Below, piece after piece: positions 17,071 through 25,903 of a DNA stretch of 50,800 nt. The stretch lies in assembly GCA_026224775.1 (NCBI GenBank), contig JAMFRP010000039.1, forward strand, positions 1 to 50,800, in the 5' to 3' direction. Position 1 is the first letter of the stretch. Every line of letters begins with the position of its first letter. Under the pieces are notes generated by a model, which saw only the letters and a list, made by a program, of their open reading frames with translations, was not told the DNA's origin and did no database searches. Source of the DNA: Bacteroidota bacterium (lineage in GTDB: Bacteria > Bacteroidota > Bacteroidia > Sphingobacteriales > Sphingobacteriaceae). Position numbers and translations under genes: made by a program.

Positions 17071-17544
17071 ATGATTAATAAAGAACTTGATAAAATTGAT
17101 ATTGGTATTCTGAATCTGCTTCAAAAAGATGCTACGATTACCCATAAGGCTATAGCGCATATATTAAATATTTCGCCTACCCCGGTTCATGTTAGGGTGA
17201 AACGACTGGAGGATGAGGGGTATATAAAGCGTTATGTGGCTATTATCGACCATAAAAAAGTTAACCGTGGCTTAATTGCCTACACTCAAGTGCAGGTTAA
17301 ACCACATGCAGAAGAGAACCTGATAGCATTTTTAGATGAAGTAATTAAGTTAGATGAAGTACTCGAATGCAGCCATTTAACAGGTAAATTTGATTTTTTA
17401 CTAAAAATAGCCGTAAAGGATATGGATGAATATAATCGATTACTCAGAAATAAACTGGCCAGGCTACCCAAGGTTGATAATATGGAAAGCCTATTCGTGC
17501 TATCACAAGCCAAACAGGAAACGGGAATAAATCTTGGTAAATAA
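17071..17544 (+). CDS. Lrp/AsnC family transcriptional regulator
   Basis: The protein has 157 residues: an N-terminal winged HTH (residues ~5-60, DIGILNLLQKDATITHKAIA and SPTPVHVRVKRLEDEGYIKRY) and a C-terminal AsnC_trans_reg/RAM domain (~70-150) that binds amino acids and oligomerises. It sits 8 bp after fbp and is probably co-transcribed, so it may link amino-acid levels to gluconeogenesis. The ligand and targets are not evident. Confidence 0.92.
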   Translation: MINKELDKIDIGILNLLQKDATITHKAIAHILNISPTPVHVRVKRLEDEGYIKRYVAIIDHKKVNRGLIAYTQVQVKPHAEENLIAFLDEVIKLDEVLECSHLTGKFDFLLKIAVKDMDEYNRLLRNKLARLPKVDNMESLFVLSQAKQETGINLGK

Positions 17545-17562
17545 CTACCAGGATTTATTTAC

Positions 17563-19404
17563 TTAAACAGTTAAATAATCCCAGGCACTTTGATAACCCC
17601 CAATTGATTCTGAATAGCTGATTAAATCTGTGTAAAATGGTAATCGTGCCAATGTTGAGCTGTCGCCAACTATAACTAGTTTTTTCTTTGCCCTGGTCAT
17701 GGCCACATTCATCCTGCGAATATCAGAAAGAAAGCCAATCTCGCCATCGGAATTGCTACGAGTCATGCTGATAATAACCATATCACGTTCCTGGCCTTGA
17801 AAGCTATCGATGGTATTTACAGATATATTATTCGTCATTGCTGAAAACAGCTCTTTTAACAATCTTATCTGTTCTCGGTAGGGTGAGATCACCGCAACAG
17901 AGAATGGCTCAATGCCTGGTAGAAAGTTTGTTATATAGTTAAATACAAATGCTGCTTCCTCAGGATTAGCCATACTGGTTCCTTCGCTCTTTTCATTAAA
18001 GCCACAAACGGCTGTGTCAATAAAAAGAAAAGGAATATCATCATTAAAAAGCAAATCAGAAGCCACGCTACCATGTGCTTTCAGCTTGCTTCCGTAAAAC
18101 TCTTGCGATGAGAACTGCATAATGTTCTGGTGCATCCTATATTGCTCATCCAATAATACCACAGCGTTTGGGTGTAGCGCTACGCATTTTTCTAAAAGAG
18201 TAACACTCAAACCTCCGCGTGCTGCATTGTCAGATTTTATAGTAGGGGGGAGTTGTTGATGATCACCAGCTAATATTACTTTTTGAGATTTTAATATAGG
18301 TATCCAGCAAGCGGGCTCCAAGGCTTGGCCCGCCTCATCAATAAATACTGTTTTAAACTTTTGTTTTCTAATCGTCCAATGGTTTGATCCGGCTAATGTG
18401 GCGGTAATAATCTGTGCCTTGCTCACCAGGTCATCAATTATAAATTCTTCTGTTTTTGCAACCTCCCGCATAATTTTGTGTGCTTCATCAAACAAAGCTT
18501 TACGTTGTTCGCGTTCCGCTTTACCGAAGTTACGCTTATACTTATGCCCCATGTTTTTATATTCGGAAGCTTGCTTTTTTAGCTTTTTGCTTTCCTTCAT
18601 ATAAGGGTGATTAGCCATCTGGCTATCCAAAGTCAAGGACATTAGTTTATCAGAAACCCTGGCCGGGTTACCGATTCGTAAAACATTTAATCCTTCTAAG
18701 GCAAGTTTTTCACTCAATAAATCTACAGCAGTGTTACTTGGTGCCACTACCAAAACCTGTTCAGTTTTTGCTGTTAATTTAATTGCTTGTACAAGTGTTG
18801 TCGTTTTCCCCGTCCCCGGTGGACCGTGAACTATGGCTAGGTCGTGCGCGGCCAATATTTTATTAACTGCTAAGTTCTGGCTTTGATTTAAACTGGAGGT
18901 TATTACATCAGATACAGCAAAAACAGGCTCACGTAAACCAATTAATGTGTCAACTAACCGGTTGTCTTTTAACGCTGAGGCTTGTTTAAGGACTGCCTGC
19001 ATATCGTCATAGCTATTATCATCAAATAGCAGCTCTACGCCAAGCTTTCCCTCTCTGCTCCAGTCGGGCAACTCCTCAGTAAATAAATTTATTTTTAGTT
19101 TATTCCCGTTTTGGTAGGAAATTACACCTTCTACCCGATAGGATGGATCATGATTTGAAAATAATACTGCCGGGCTACCAAAGCGTATTTGGGATATAAT
19201 ATCCAGGTGTGTTTTGCGCTCAATTTCTACATTTAAATAATCGCCGCGTGTTGGCTCGGTGCCGGTAATTGAAATAGGGTACCAGCAAAGCCCCGCCGCC
19301 CTGCGATCGGTAACCGAAGTGGAAGAAGTGAGTTTCAAATAAGCGTCGCGGTCTTCATTGCGTTCAATTTTTAATAATTCCTGCAGCCTTTTGAAATAAT
19401 CCAT
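17563..19404 (-). CDS. UPF1/IGHMBP2-like superfamily 1B helicase
   Basis: I choose the ATG at 19404 (613 residues, MDYFKRLQELLKIERNEDRD). A TACCTTTG promoter box ends only 5 bp before it, whereas the frame open to 19458 would place the start upstream of that promoter. Helicase motifs in order are Walker A HGPPGTGKTTT (~193-203), FIDEAGQALEPACW (II), LAGDHQQLPPTI (III), LDEQYRMHQNIMQFS (IV), NTIDSFQGQERDMVIISMTR (V) and MNVAMTRAKKKLVIVGD (VI). The N-terminus has a beta-barrel-like insertion typical of this family. It would be a 5'-3' DNA/RNA helicase; its cellular role in Bacteroidota is not established. Confidence 0.92.
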   Translation of the reverse strand: MDYFKRLQELLKIERNEDRDAYLKLTSSTSVTDRRAAGLCWYPISITGTEPTRGDYLNVEIERKTHLDIISQIRFGSPAVLFSNHDPSYRVEGVISYQNGNKLKINLFTEELPDWSREGKLGVELLFDDNSYDDMQAVLKQASALKDNRLVDTLIGLREPVFAVSDVITSSLNQSQNLAVNKILAAHDLAIVHGPPGTGKTTTLVQAIKLTAKTEQVLVVAPSNTAVDLLSEKLALEGLNVLRIGNPARVSDKLMSLTLDSQMANHPYMKESKKLKKQASEYKNMGHKYKRNFGKAEREQRKALFDEAHKIMREVAKTEEFIIDDLVSKAQIITATLAGSNHWTIRKQKFKTVFIDEAGQALEPACWIPILKSQKVILAGDHQQLPPTIKSDNAARGGLSVTLLEKCVALHPNAVVLLDEQYRMHQNIMQFSSQEFYGSKLKAHGSVASDLLFNDDIPFLFIDTAVCGFNEKSEGTSMANPEEAAFVFNYITNFLPGIEPFSVAVISPYREQIRLLKELFSAMTNNISVNTIDSFQGQERDMVIISMTRSNSDGEIGFLSDIRRMNVAMTRAKKKLVIVGDSSTLARLPFYTDLISYSESIGGYQSAWDYLTV

Positions 19405-19409
19405 AGGGG

Positions 19410-19417
19410 CAAAGGTA
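19410..19417 (-). promoter_or_regulatory. -7 promoter box TACCTTTG of the helicase gene
   Basis: On the minus strand TACCTTTG fits TAnnTTTG exactly and is followed by CCCCT and the ATG at 19404. Transcription would start at or next to the start codon, giving a leaderless or nearly leaderless mRNA. Confidence 0.6.
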
Positions 19418-19560
19418 GTAATACCATGAATTTTTGAAGTGATTGATATAAATATCACTCATTTTCAAAATGATAACGTAAATAAACGCTGAATTTATTA
19501 TGGAATTAAAATTAAATTTTTAATTTGCATTAGTAAACTTTAAAATCACAATTTAAAAAA

Positions 19561-19980
19561 ATGAACAGCTACAACACGCCATTTCCAACATTTTCACCAT
19601 TTGCCATATCGGCATGGTCAATTATTGTAATAATTGAAATCATAGGCTTATGGAAAATATTTATCAAAGCAGGTAAACCAGGGTGGGCATCAATTATCCC
19701 CATTTATAATGTAATTGTTTTGCTTGAGATTATAGGAAAACCGTTATGGTGGTTTTTATTATTATTAATCCCATGTGCAAATATTGTTTTTTTAGTTATT
19801 ATAATTAATAGGCTGAGCAAAAGCTTTGGTCAGGGCGTAGGTTTCACCCTTGGGCTTATTTTCCTGGGATTCATTTTTTATCCATTATTAGGCTTTGGCG
19901 ACTATACCTATCTAGGCCCTGGTGGCACACCTATAGTGTTTGGAGCCGGTGATTACCAAAAGCCATTCGATGCAAACTAA
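19561..19980 (+). CDS. Small membrane protein, DUF5684 type
   Basis: The 139-residue protein has about four hydrophobic stretches, with the conserved core KAGKPGWASIIPIYNVIVLLEIIGKPLWWF and SKSFGQGVGFTLGLIFLGFI split across the middle. This is the DUF5684 family, often called signal-peptidase-like, though the Ser/Lys catalytic pair is not evident. It ends in a short soluble tail (YTYLGPGGTPIVFGAGDYQK). It is followed after 6 bp by the DUF2752 gene, so the two probably form a unit. Function unknown. Confidence 0.8.
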   Translation: MNSYNTPFPTFSPFAISAWSIIVIIEIIGLWKIFIKAGKPGWASIIPIYNVIVLLEIIGKPLWWFLLLLIPCANIVFLVIIINRLSKSFGQGVGFTLGLIFLGFIFYPLLGFGDYTYLGPGGTPIVFGAGDYQKPFDAN

Positions 19981-19986
19981 ATTTAT

Positions 19987-20331
19987 ATGATATTGAATAT
20001 GATTTTTTGCAGCTATTGGGCTACAGCCCAATGGCTGCAAAGTCATTTATTAGCATGCCCTTTTAAAAAGTTAACAGGTATTGATTGCCCTGGTTGTGGT
20101 TTCCAACGGTCGGTTATTGCATTACTACAAGGTAACTTAAAGCAAAGTTTAAGTTATTATCCGGCTACAATTCCTTTATTTATTGCAGTGTTATTTACAC
20201 TTATCGAAATGCGTTTTCAGTTCGATAAAAAGCAACATCTTAAAACATCACTATACATTTTTACCGCATTTATAATTGCCGGTTCGTATGTTTTAAAAAT
20301 GAGTGGTCATCCGCTTATACCTCAGCCTTAG
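19987..20331 (+). CDS. DUF2752 family membrane protein
   Basis: The 114-residue protein shows the family signature CPFKKLTGIDCPGCGFQRSV near residues 24-43, with three cysteines that may bind metal or form disulfides, and about three membrane segments. Function is unknown. The last 17 bp overlap the end of the RDD gene on the opposite strand, so the two genes are convergent. Confidence 0.85.
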   Translation: MILNMIFCSYWATAQWLQSHLLACPFKKLTGIDCPGCGFQRSVIALLQGNLKQSLSYYPATIPLFIAVLFTLIEMRFQFDKKQHLKTSLYIFTAFIIAGSYVLKMSGHPLIPQP

Positions 20332-21061
20332 CTACAAAGCTATTATAGTCATTCAACACAATCTCTAAAAACTGGTATTCATTTATTTCTCTTGGGTATG
20401 AAACCTTAAGGTGGTTTTTCAACTTTATAGCCAGTTTATAAACTAACGCGCTGTTTCGTGTGCGGTTAAAGTTCCGGATAACATCATGAATTAATATTAC
20501 ATCCTGATCCGTTAATTGCGCCACCTGGTTGTAAACAGGTTCGTAATCTTCCGGAGGGGTACCAAAAACAAGTTCAGTAAACTTTTCTTTAAGGCTTACC
20601 ACTGTGGTGCCGGCAACAATATCGCCAATGCGTTGTTTTTTATCAGTTAGCACTACTGAGATTAGTGCGCAGCTGCCAAAAGTTATCCCAAAATCAATCA
20701 CTCTGAAAATCCAACGTAAAAGATACTGGCCAATTCCTGGACGTGTACCGGAAAGGCTAATTACTTTAATTTTCATGGCACGCTTACCTATACTTTGCCC
20801 ATTCATGAAAATTTCGCAGAGTAGGTCGTACAAAACACACAGAACCAGCCATAAGCCAATAGCTATAATAATGCCTATATTTTGGCCGGTGCCACTATAG
20901 TTATTGAATGAACCGGTTGCCAGCATTATTATTAACACTAGTATATAGATGCCAAAAAATACCCCATAATCCAATAACCGCGCAACTATACGGGTGCCCA
21001 GGTCAGCAAGCTGGTATTCGATATTAATATTTTGCGAGGTTGTAATATGGATGGTTTGCAT
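20315..21061 (-). CDS. RDD family membrane protein
   Basis: I start at ATG 21061 (248 residues, MQTIHITTSQNINIEYQLAD) because a TATATTTG promoter box lies only 5 bp upstream; an in-frame ATG at 21106 would precede that promoter. The RDD domain follows: LGTRIVARLLDYGVFFGIYI, then NGQSIGKRAMKIKVI and the R/D/D residues, with three to four membrane helices (~35-150). The C-terminal ~90 residues are soluble and basic. RDD genes typically accompany SpoIIM and MoxR/DUF58 genes, here divergently encoded; they are thought to take part in transport or envelope functions. Confidence 0.87.
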   Translation of the reverse strand: MQTIHITTSQNINIEYQLADLGTRIVARLLDYGVFFGIYILVLIIMLATGSFNNYSGTGQNIGIIIAIGLWLVLCVLYDLLCEIFMNGQSIGKRAMKIKVISLSGTRPGIGQYLLRWIFRVIDFGITFGSCALISVVLTDKKQRIGDIVAGTTVVSLKEKFTELVFGTPPEDYEPVYNQVAQLTDQDVILIHDVIRNFNRTRNSALVYKLAIKLKNHLKVSYPREINEYQFLEIVLNDYNSFVAKAEV

Positions 21062-21066
21062 ATAAA

Positions 21067-21074
21067 CAAATATA
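21067..21074 (-). promoter_or_regulatory. -7 promoter box TATATTTG of the RDD gene
   Basis: On the minus strand TATATTTG matches TAnnTTTG exactly, followed by TTTAT and the ATG at 21061. This implies a very short or absent 5' leader and supports the shorter start. Confidence 0.55.
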
Positions 21075-21153
21075 TATTTGCAGAATGGATTATTTATATA
21101 CTCCATTTAAATATTTGTTATTATTTTAACAAAAAAATCACCCTGAACTTTTT

Positions 21154-22125
21154 ATGCGTGAATCGCTGTTTATTAAGCAAAATTCTGAACGATGGAAACT
21201 GTACGAAAGTGCACCGTCAAATGATCCCGACGAGATCGCAGAACGCTTTATTAGTATAACCGACGATTTGGCTTACGCGAAAACTTTTTACCCGAAATCG
21301 CGAACTACCACTTATCTTAATGGTTTGGCAGCAGGCTTTCATCAGTCCATTTATAGAAACAAGAAAGAAAAAACCAATCGCATTTTTAAATTTTGGAAAT
21401 ATGAATTGCCATTGCTATTCAGGCAATATCACCGGCAGCTTTTGTATGCATTTGTTTTCTTTATAGTGTTTTTCTTTATTGGGTGGGTTTCTGCAAAATA
21501 CGATAACACATTTGTGCGATTGGTAATGGGTGATGATTATGTAAACATGACTAATGCCAATATTGCTAAAGGCAACCCTTTTGGTGTATATAAAAGTCAG
21601 GCTTCATCGCCTATGTTTTTTATGATCGTATCAAATAATTTATATGTTACTGTATTGAATTATGTAGCTGGCATACTTTGTTCTGTTGGCACTATTTTCC
21701 TGCTTTTTCAAAATGGACTTATGCTGGGTTCATTTGAGTATCTTTTTGTGAGCAAGGGTTTGGGAATACAATCAGTATTAGTAGTATTTATACACGGTAC
21801 GCTCGAAATATCTTCATTAATAATTGCAGGCGGGGCAGGCCTTGTTTTTGGCAACAGTATTATCTTTCCGAAAACCTATAAGCGAATGACATCCTTTAAA
21901 AAAGGGGCTTTAGATGGCATGAAGATAACTCTTGGTATTTTGCCCATTATTGTGGTAGCCGCCATATTTGAAAGCTTTGTTACCCGCCATACCGAAATGC
22001 CTATATGGTTAAGTATATCAATTCTGGCAGCATCGCTGCTTTTTATAGTTTGGTATGTGATATTATATCCTATACAGCTAAGTCGTACGTTAAAAAATAA
22101 TTATATAGATGCAGGAAAAAATTGA
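21154..22125 (+). CDS. SpoIIM family integral membrane protein
   Basis: The 323-residue protein belongs to the stage II sporulation protein M superfamily (DUF95). A soluble N-terminus (MRESLFIKQNSERWKLYESA, and a conserved YLNGLAAGFHQSIY near 60) precedes five or six membrane helices, with the HGTLEISSLIIAGGAGLVFG signature near 205-230. This organism would not sporulate; in Bacteroidota the protein is part of the RDD-MoxR-DUF58 cluster, with unknown envelope-related function. Its end overlaps the start of the next gene by 17 bp, which suggests translational coupling. Confidence 0.9.
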   Translation: MRESLFIKQNSERWKLYESAPSNDPDEIAERFISITDDLAYAKTFYPKSRTTTYLNGLAAGFHQSIYRNKKEKTNRIFKFWKYELPLLFRQYHRQLLYAFVFFIVFFFIGWVSAKYDNTFVRLVMGDDYVNMTNANIAKGNPFGVYKSQASSPMFFMIVSNNLYVTVLNYVAGILCSVGTIFLLFQNGLMLGSFEYLFVSKGLGIQSVLVVFIHGTLEISSLIIAGGAGLVFGNSIIFPKTYKRMTSFKKGALDGMKITLGILPIIVVAAIFESFVTRHTEMPIWLSISILAASLLFIVWYVILYPIQLSRTLKNNYIDAGKN

Positions 22126-22960
22126 ATTAAACAGGATTCGCGAGTTTGGTGAGATAATAGACGATAGCCTACAGTTCTTCAAACAAAACTGGAAACCTTT
22201 ACTAAGATCATACTTTACTATCTGCGGTTTTTTTTGGCTGGCGAGCCTTTTGCTTGGCTTCTTTAATCAGATCAACACGCTTCATCGTATACACGATGGT
22301 CAATCGGCATTTACAACTACTTACTTTATGTATATATTATTTGAATATATAGATTTCATCGTAATAACATTAACAGTCTTATCGTTCATTAGCCTTTATA
22401 AAGAAAAAGGAAATGAAGCGCCAAGTGTTGAGGAAGTATGGTCGTTTGTTAAATATTATTTTTTCAGGGTATTTGGCAGTTACCTTGTATTAAGTGTCTG
22501 TATAGTTATAGGCGCTGTTTTTTGTATACTTCCGGGTATTTATCTTGCTATAGCATTTTCATTGGTATTGCCAATCATTATCATAGAGAATTCCACCTTA
22601 AGTTACGCTTTCAATCGTTGTTTTCAATTAATAAAAAACAACTGGTGGTTTATGCTGGGTGCTGTGCTGGTAAGCGAAATTATTTTAGGTGTAGCCCTGC
22701 TGGCAATCATAATTCCTGTTATGATTATTGCATTTGGGGCAACATTTTTAACTAATGTAAGTATGTTAACCATGTATAGTTATACAACTATTATAGTTTC
22801 CCATGTACTACAGTTTGCCTATATGTTTCCTATAATTGTGGTATGCATGGTTTATTTTAGCCTTGTTGAACAAAAGGACGATGGTAACTTATTACAACGT
22901 ATAAATAATATCGGAGTGATTAACAACAGCATAAACCACGAATCTACCGAGGAATACTAA
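22109..22960 (+). CDS. Six-helix integral membrane protein, function unknown
   Basis: The 283-residue protein has about six hydrophobic segments (around 30-50, 70-95, 125-160, 180-215, 235-255). NSTLSYAFNRCFQLIKNNWW resembles the repeated unit of DUF975/glycerophosphodiester-phosphodiesterase membrane-domain proteins, which are often found in this operon. It starts inside the 3' end of the SpoIIM-like gene and is followed after 3 bp by the DUF4129 gene. Confidence 0.8.
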   Translation: MQEKIELNRIREFGEIIDDSLQFFKQNWKPLLRSYFTICGFFWLASLLLGFFNQINTLHRIHDGQSAFTTTYFMYILFEYIDFIVITLTVLSFISLYKEKGNEAPSVEEVWSFVKYYFFRVFGSYLVLSVCIVIGAVFCILPGIYLAIAFSLVLPIIIIENSTLSYAFNRCFQLIKNNWWFMLGAVLVSEIILGVALLAIIIPVMIIAFGATFLTNVSMLTMYSYTTIIVSHVLQFAYMFPIIVVCMVYFSLVEQKDDGNLLQRINNIGVINNSINHESTEEY

Positions 22961-22963
22961 CCT

Positions 22964-23746
22964 ATGCACAAGCTGTTATTTGTTTGTTTTTTATTATTTG
23001 CTGTTACGCTTAATGCTGATGCCAGGCCTTTAACTAATAAGCCGTTTGTAAAACATATTATACAAAAGCCCGTGGTAGGGCTGGTTGTTGATTCAATTCG
23101 GCTAGATACTTCAAAAATAAAAGTTCATGCCTTTAACGCAGTCGCATTAGATAAGTATAAAAAAAATCCGGATTTTTTTTATAGGGAAGCTGATGCTAAA
23201 ACAGGCCTTAATTGGTGGCAGCGTTTTTGGAATTGGTTTTGGGAGCTGATTGCAAAGCTATTTGGTAATAGTCAGCCCACAGCAGCACCATCATTCTCAT
23301 TTTTAAAATACATTATAGAGGCGGCGGCGGTAGTCCTGCTGATATTTATTATTATTAAGCTGGCAGGTTTAAACATTTCTAATATTTTTAATAGGGAAGC
23401 TACAGAAATACAAGTACCTTATTCGGAGTCGCTGGAAAATATCCATCAAATAACATTTGACGAGGAAATAGAAAAGGCCTTAAATCAGCGCAACTATAGG
23501 CTAGCTATACGCTTGCTATACCTTAGTACCTTAAAACAACTTAACGATGCGCATTTGATACAATGGCAATTAGAGAAAACCAACTCTGCTTACCTAAACG
23601 AATTAAGTGATACCGCCCAGCGACAATCATTCGGAATTTTAACCCGACAATTTGAATATGTTTGGTATGGAGATTTTCCGGTTGATGGGCAATCATTTCA
23701 AAATATTAATACTTTGTTTCACGATTTTATAACGATGCTGAAATGA
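22964..23746 (+). CDS. DUF4129 domain protein
   Basis: The 260-residue protein has a signal peptide (MHKLLFVCFLLFAVTLNADA), an outer region with a Trp-rich stretch (NWWQRFWNWFWELIAKLFGN), one membrane helix near 115-137, and the DUF4129 domain in the C-terminal ~100 residues (EIEKALNQRNYRLAIRLLYL). DUF4129 proteins are partners of MoxR ATPases and DUF58 proteins. It overlaps the following DUF4350 gene by 4 bp (ATGA). Confidence 0.85.
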   Translation: MHKLLFVCFLLFAVTLNADARPLTNKPFVKHIIQKPVVGLVVDSIRLDTSKIKVHAFNAVALDKYKKNPDFFYREADAKTGLNWWQRFWNWFWELIAKLFGNSQPTAAPSFSFLKYIIEAAAVVLLIFIIIKLAGLNISNIFNREATEIQVPYSESLENIHQITFDEEIEKALNQRNYRLAIRLLYLSTLKQLNDAHLIQWQLEKTNSAYLNELSDTAQRQSFGILTRQFEYVWYGDFPVDGQSFQNINTLFHDFITMLK

Positions 23747-24918
23747 AGGACCTGAAGATTTATATTTTTTTAGCATCAGCTTTATTGGTGGTATACTTAA
23801 TGGCTCAATATAACAAGCCAAAAGATACAGATTGGACAGTAACGCTAAGCAATAATGATAAAATACCTTTTGGTACTTATGTGATTTACAATCGCATTAC
23901 CGATATTTTACCGGGAGCTACTATTAAAAATTATCGGGAACCGGTTTACAATGTTATTAATGATGATAACGTAAAACAGGGAACCTATATCATCATCGCG
24001 CAGCAGGTAAATTTGAATAAAGTAGACTATGAACAGTTAACACAATACATCAAAAAAGGTAACGATGTTTTTATAGCGGCGCAATCATTCGGACCTGAAA
24101 TAAGTGAAAAGCTGGGCGTGGAGGTTGGTTTCGATAGTCGTGAAAACGATGGTGCAACGCGTATCGGTTTTGTAAATAAGCAACTGAGCGATTATTTGTA
24201 TGATGTGGACAAAGGCGCCAGCGACGGTTATTTCACCACATTTGATGAGGATAAGGCCATTGTACTGGGCAAAAATCAGTATCAGCATTGTACCTATTTG
24301 AAATTCCCGATGGGGGAGGGGGCGTTGTATTTGAACGCCAATCCTATTATGTTCACCAACTATAGCTTGCTAAAGGATATGGGTGCGTCCTATGCATCAA
24401 TTGCGTTATCCTATTTGAAAAACGACGGGCATATTTTATGGGATGAGTATTACACCAAAGGCCGGCCAGGTGGGGAATCGGCTATGCGGGTGTTCCTGAA
24501 TAATTACAAATTGAAATGGGCCTTTTATATATCGTTTTTTAGCCTGATTGCTTTTGTGCTGTATGAAATGAAACGCAGGCAACGCATTATTCCGGTTATT
24601 GAGCCTTTGGCAAACACCACAGTTGAGTTTGCAAGCGTGGTAGGCCAGGTATATTACGAGAAACGAAACAACGGCAATATCGCCGAAAAAAAAGTGTCGT
24701 ATTTTTTAGAACATATCCGTACTACCTATGGCGTACGTACCAATGTATTTGATAACGATTTTATTACCCTGTTATCGCAAAAAAGTGGCGCAAGGCCCGA
24801 ACTTATTAAACATCTTACCGAACAGGTTATTCACGTACGGATGACATCGCAGATAAGTGATAGTGAACTGATCAGTTTAAACGAAAATATCGAACAATTT
24901 TATCTTCAATCCAGCTAA
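23743..24918 (+). CDS. DUF4350 domain protein
   Basis: The 391-residue protein has a membrane helix at ~5-22, a DUF4350 domain (~40-225, including GTYIIIAQQVNLNKVDYEQL and the flavodoxin-like fold seen in this family), a second helix at ~258-278, and a cytoplasmic C-terminus with ARPELIKHLTEQVIHVRM. It starts within the last codons of the DUF4129 gene and ends 4 bp before the MoxR gene, so it is firmly in the operon. It probably forms a membrane complex with DUF4129, the MoxR ATPase and DUF58; the process it serves is unknown. Confidence 0.85.
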   Translation: MKDLKIYIFLASALLVVYLMAQYNKPKDTDWTVTLSNNDKIPFGTYVIYNRITDILPGATIKNYREPVYNVINDDNVKQGTYIIIAQQVNLNKVDYEQLTQYIKKGNDVFIAAQSFGPEISEKLGVEVGFDSRENDGATRIGFVNKQLSDYLYDVDKGASDGYFTTFDEDKAIVLGKNQYQHCTYLKFPMGEGALYLNANPIMFTNYSLLKDMGASYASIALSYLKNDGHILWDEYYTKGRPGGESAMRVFLNNYKLKWAFYISFFSLIAFVLYEMKRRQRIIPVIEPLANTTVEFASVVGQVYYEKRNNGNIAEKKVSYFLEHIRTTYGVRTNVFDNDFITLLSQKSGARPELIKHLTEQVIHVRMTSQISDSELISLNENIEQFYLQSS

Positions 24919-24922
24919 TATA

Positions 24923-25900
24923 ATGGAACAGGAATTTTTTGAACAACGTACCGATCTGAGCAGGCTTAATAGCGCGGTTGAGCAAATAAAAGCCAACCTC
25001 GGTAAAATAGTGGTGGGGCAGCATGATGCTATCGATTTATTGATAGCAGGTATATTAGCCGATGGGCATATATTGATAGAAGGCGTACCTGGTATAGCCA
25101 AAACGCTTACGGCTAAATTGATAGCCAAAAGTATAAACGCCAAATTTTCGCGGATACAATTTACGCCAGATTTGATGCCTTCGGATGTGTTGGGCACCTC
25201 GGTATTTAATCCTAAAACGGTTGAGTTTGAATTTAAACAAGGCCCCATATTTGGTAATATTATTTTGGTGGATGAAATTAACCGCGCACCGGCCAAAACA
25301 CAGTCGGCATTATTCGAGGTGATGGAAGAGCGCCAGGTAACTATTGATGGTTATAGCCATAAAATGCAGGAACCATTTATAGTTTTAGCAACTCAAAATC
25401 CAGTTGAGCATGAAGGGACTTATCGTTTACCTGAAGCGCAACTTGATCGTTTTTTGTTTAAGATAGAGATCAAATACCCTTCGCTGGAAGAAGAGATAGC
25501 TATCATCGCACAACAACATCAACAAAAAACGGCAGATCAACTGGCCGAAGTTACAGCCGTATTAAATGCCGAAGATATAATTGCGTTACGTGCGCAGGTT
25601 AGGAGCTTGCATGTTGAACCAAAACTGCTGGAGTTTGTGGCTAAAATCATCCACGAAACACGAAGCAATAAGTCGTTATACCTGGGTGGTTCGCCACGTG
25701 CATCGCTGGCTATTGTAAATAGTGCCAAAGCATTGGCAGCCATGAAAGGCCGTGATTTTATTACACCTGAAGACATTATTTGGGTTGGGCCTGCTGTATT
25801 AAGGCATCGTATAATGCTAACGCCAGATAAGGAGATGGAAGGTGTAACGCCTGATGAAGTAGTTGCTCAAATCATTCAAAAAATTGAAATACCACGCTAA
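24923..25900 (+). CDS. MoxR family AAA+ ATPase
   Basis: The 325-residue protein has Walker A GVPGIAKT (54-61), Walker B ILVDEINRAPAKTQ (114-127), sensor 1 VLATQNPVEHEGTYRLPEAQ (~153-172), the arginine-finger segment DRFLFK and sensor 2 GGSPRASLAIV (~250-260). MoxR ATPases act as chaperones that assemble or activate protein complexes, usually together with von Willebrand-type DUF58 proteins. That gene follows after 3 bp. Confidence 0.95.
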   Translation: MEQEFFEQRTDLSRLNSAVEQIKANLGKIVVGQHDAIDLLIAGILADGHILIEGVPGIAKTLTAKLIAKSINAKFSRIQFTPDLMPSDVLGTSVFNPKTVEFEFKQGPIFGNIILVDEINRAPAKTQSALFEVMEERQVTIDGYSHKMQEPFIVLATQNPVEHEGTYRLPEAQLDRFLFKIEIKYPSLEEEIAIIAQQHQQKTADQLAEVTAVLNAEDIIALRAQVRSLHVEPKLLEFVAKIIHETRSNKSLYLGGSPRASLAIVNSAKALAAMKGRDFITPEDIIWVGPAVLRHRIMLTPDKEMEGVTPDEVVAQIIQKIEIPR

Positions 25901-25903
25901 ACT

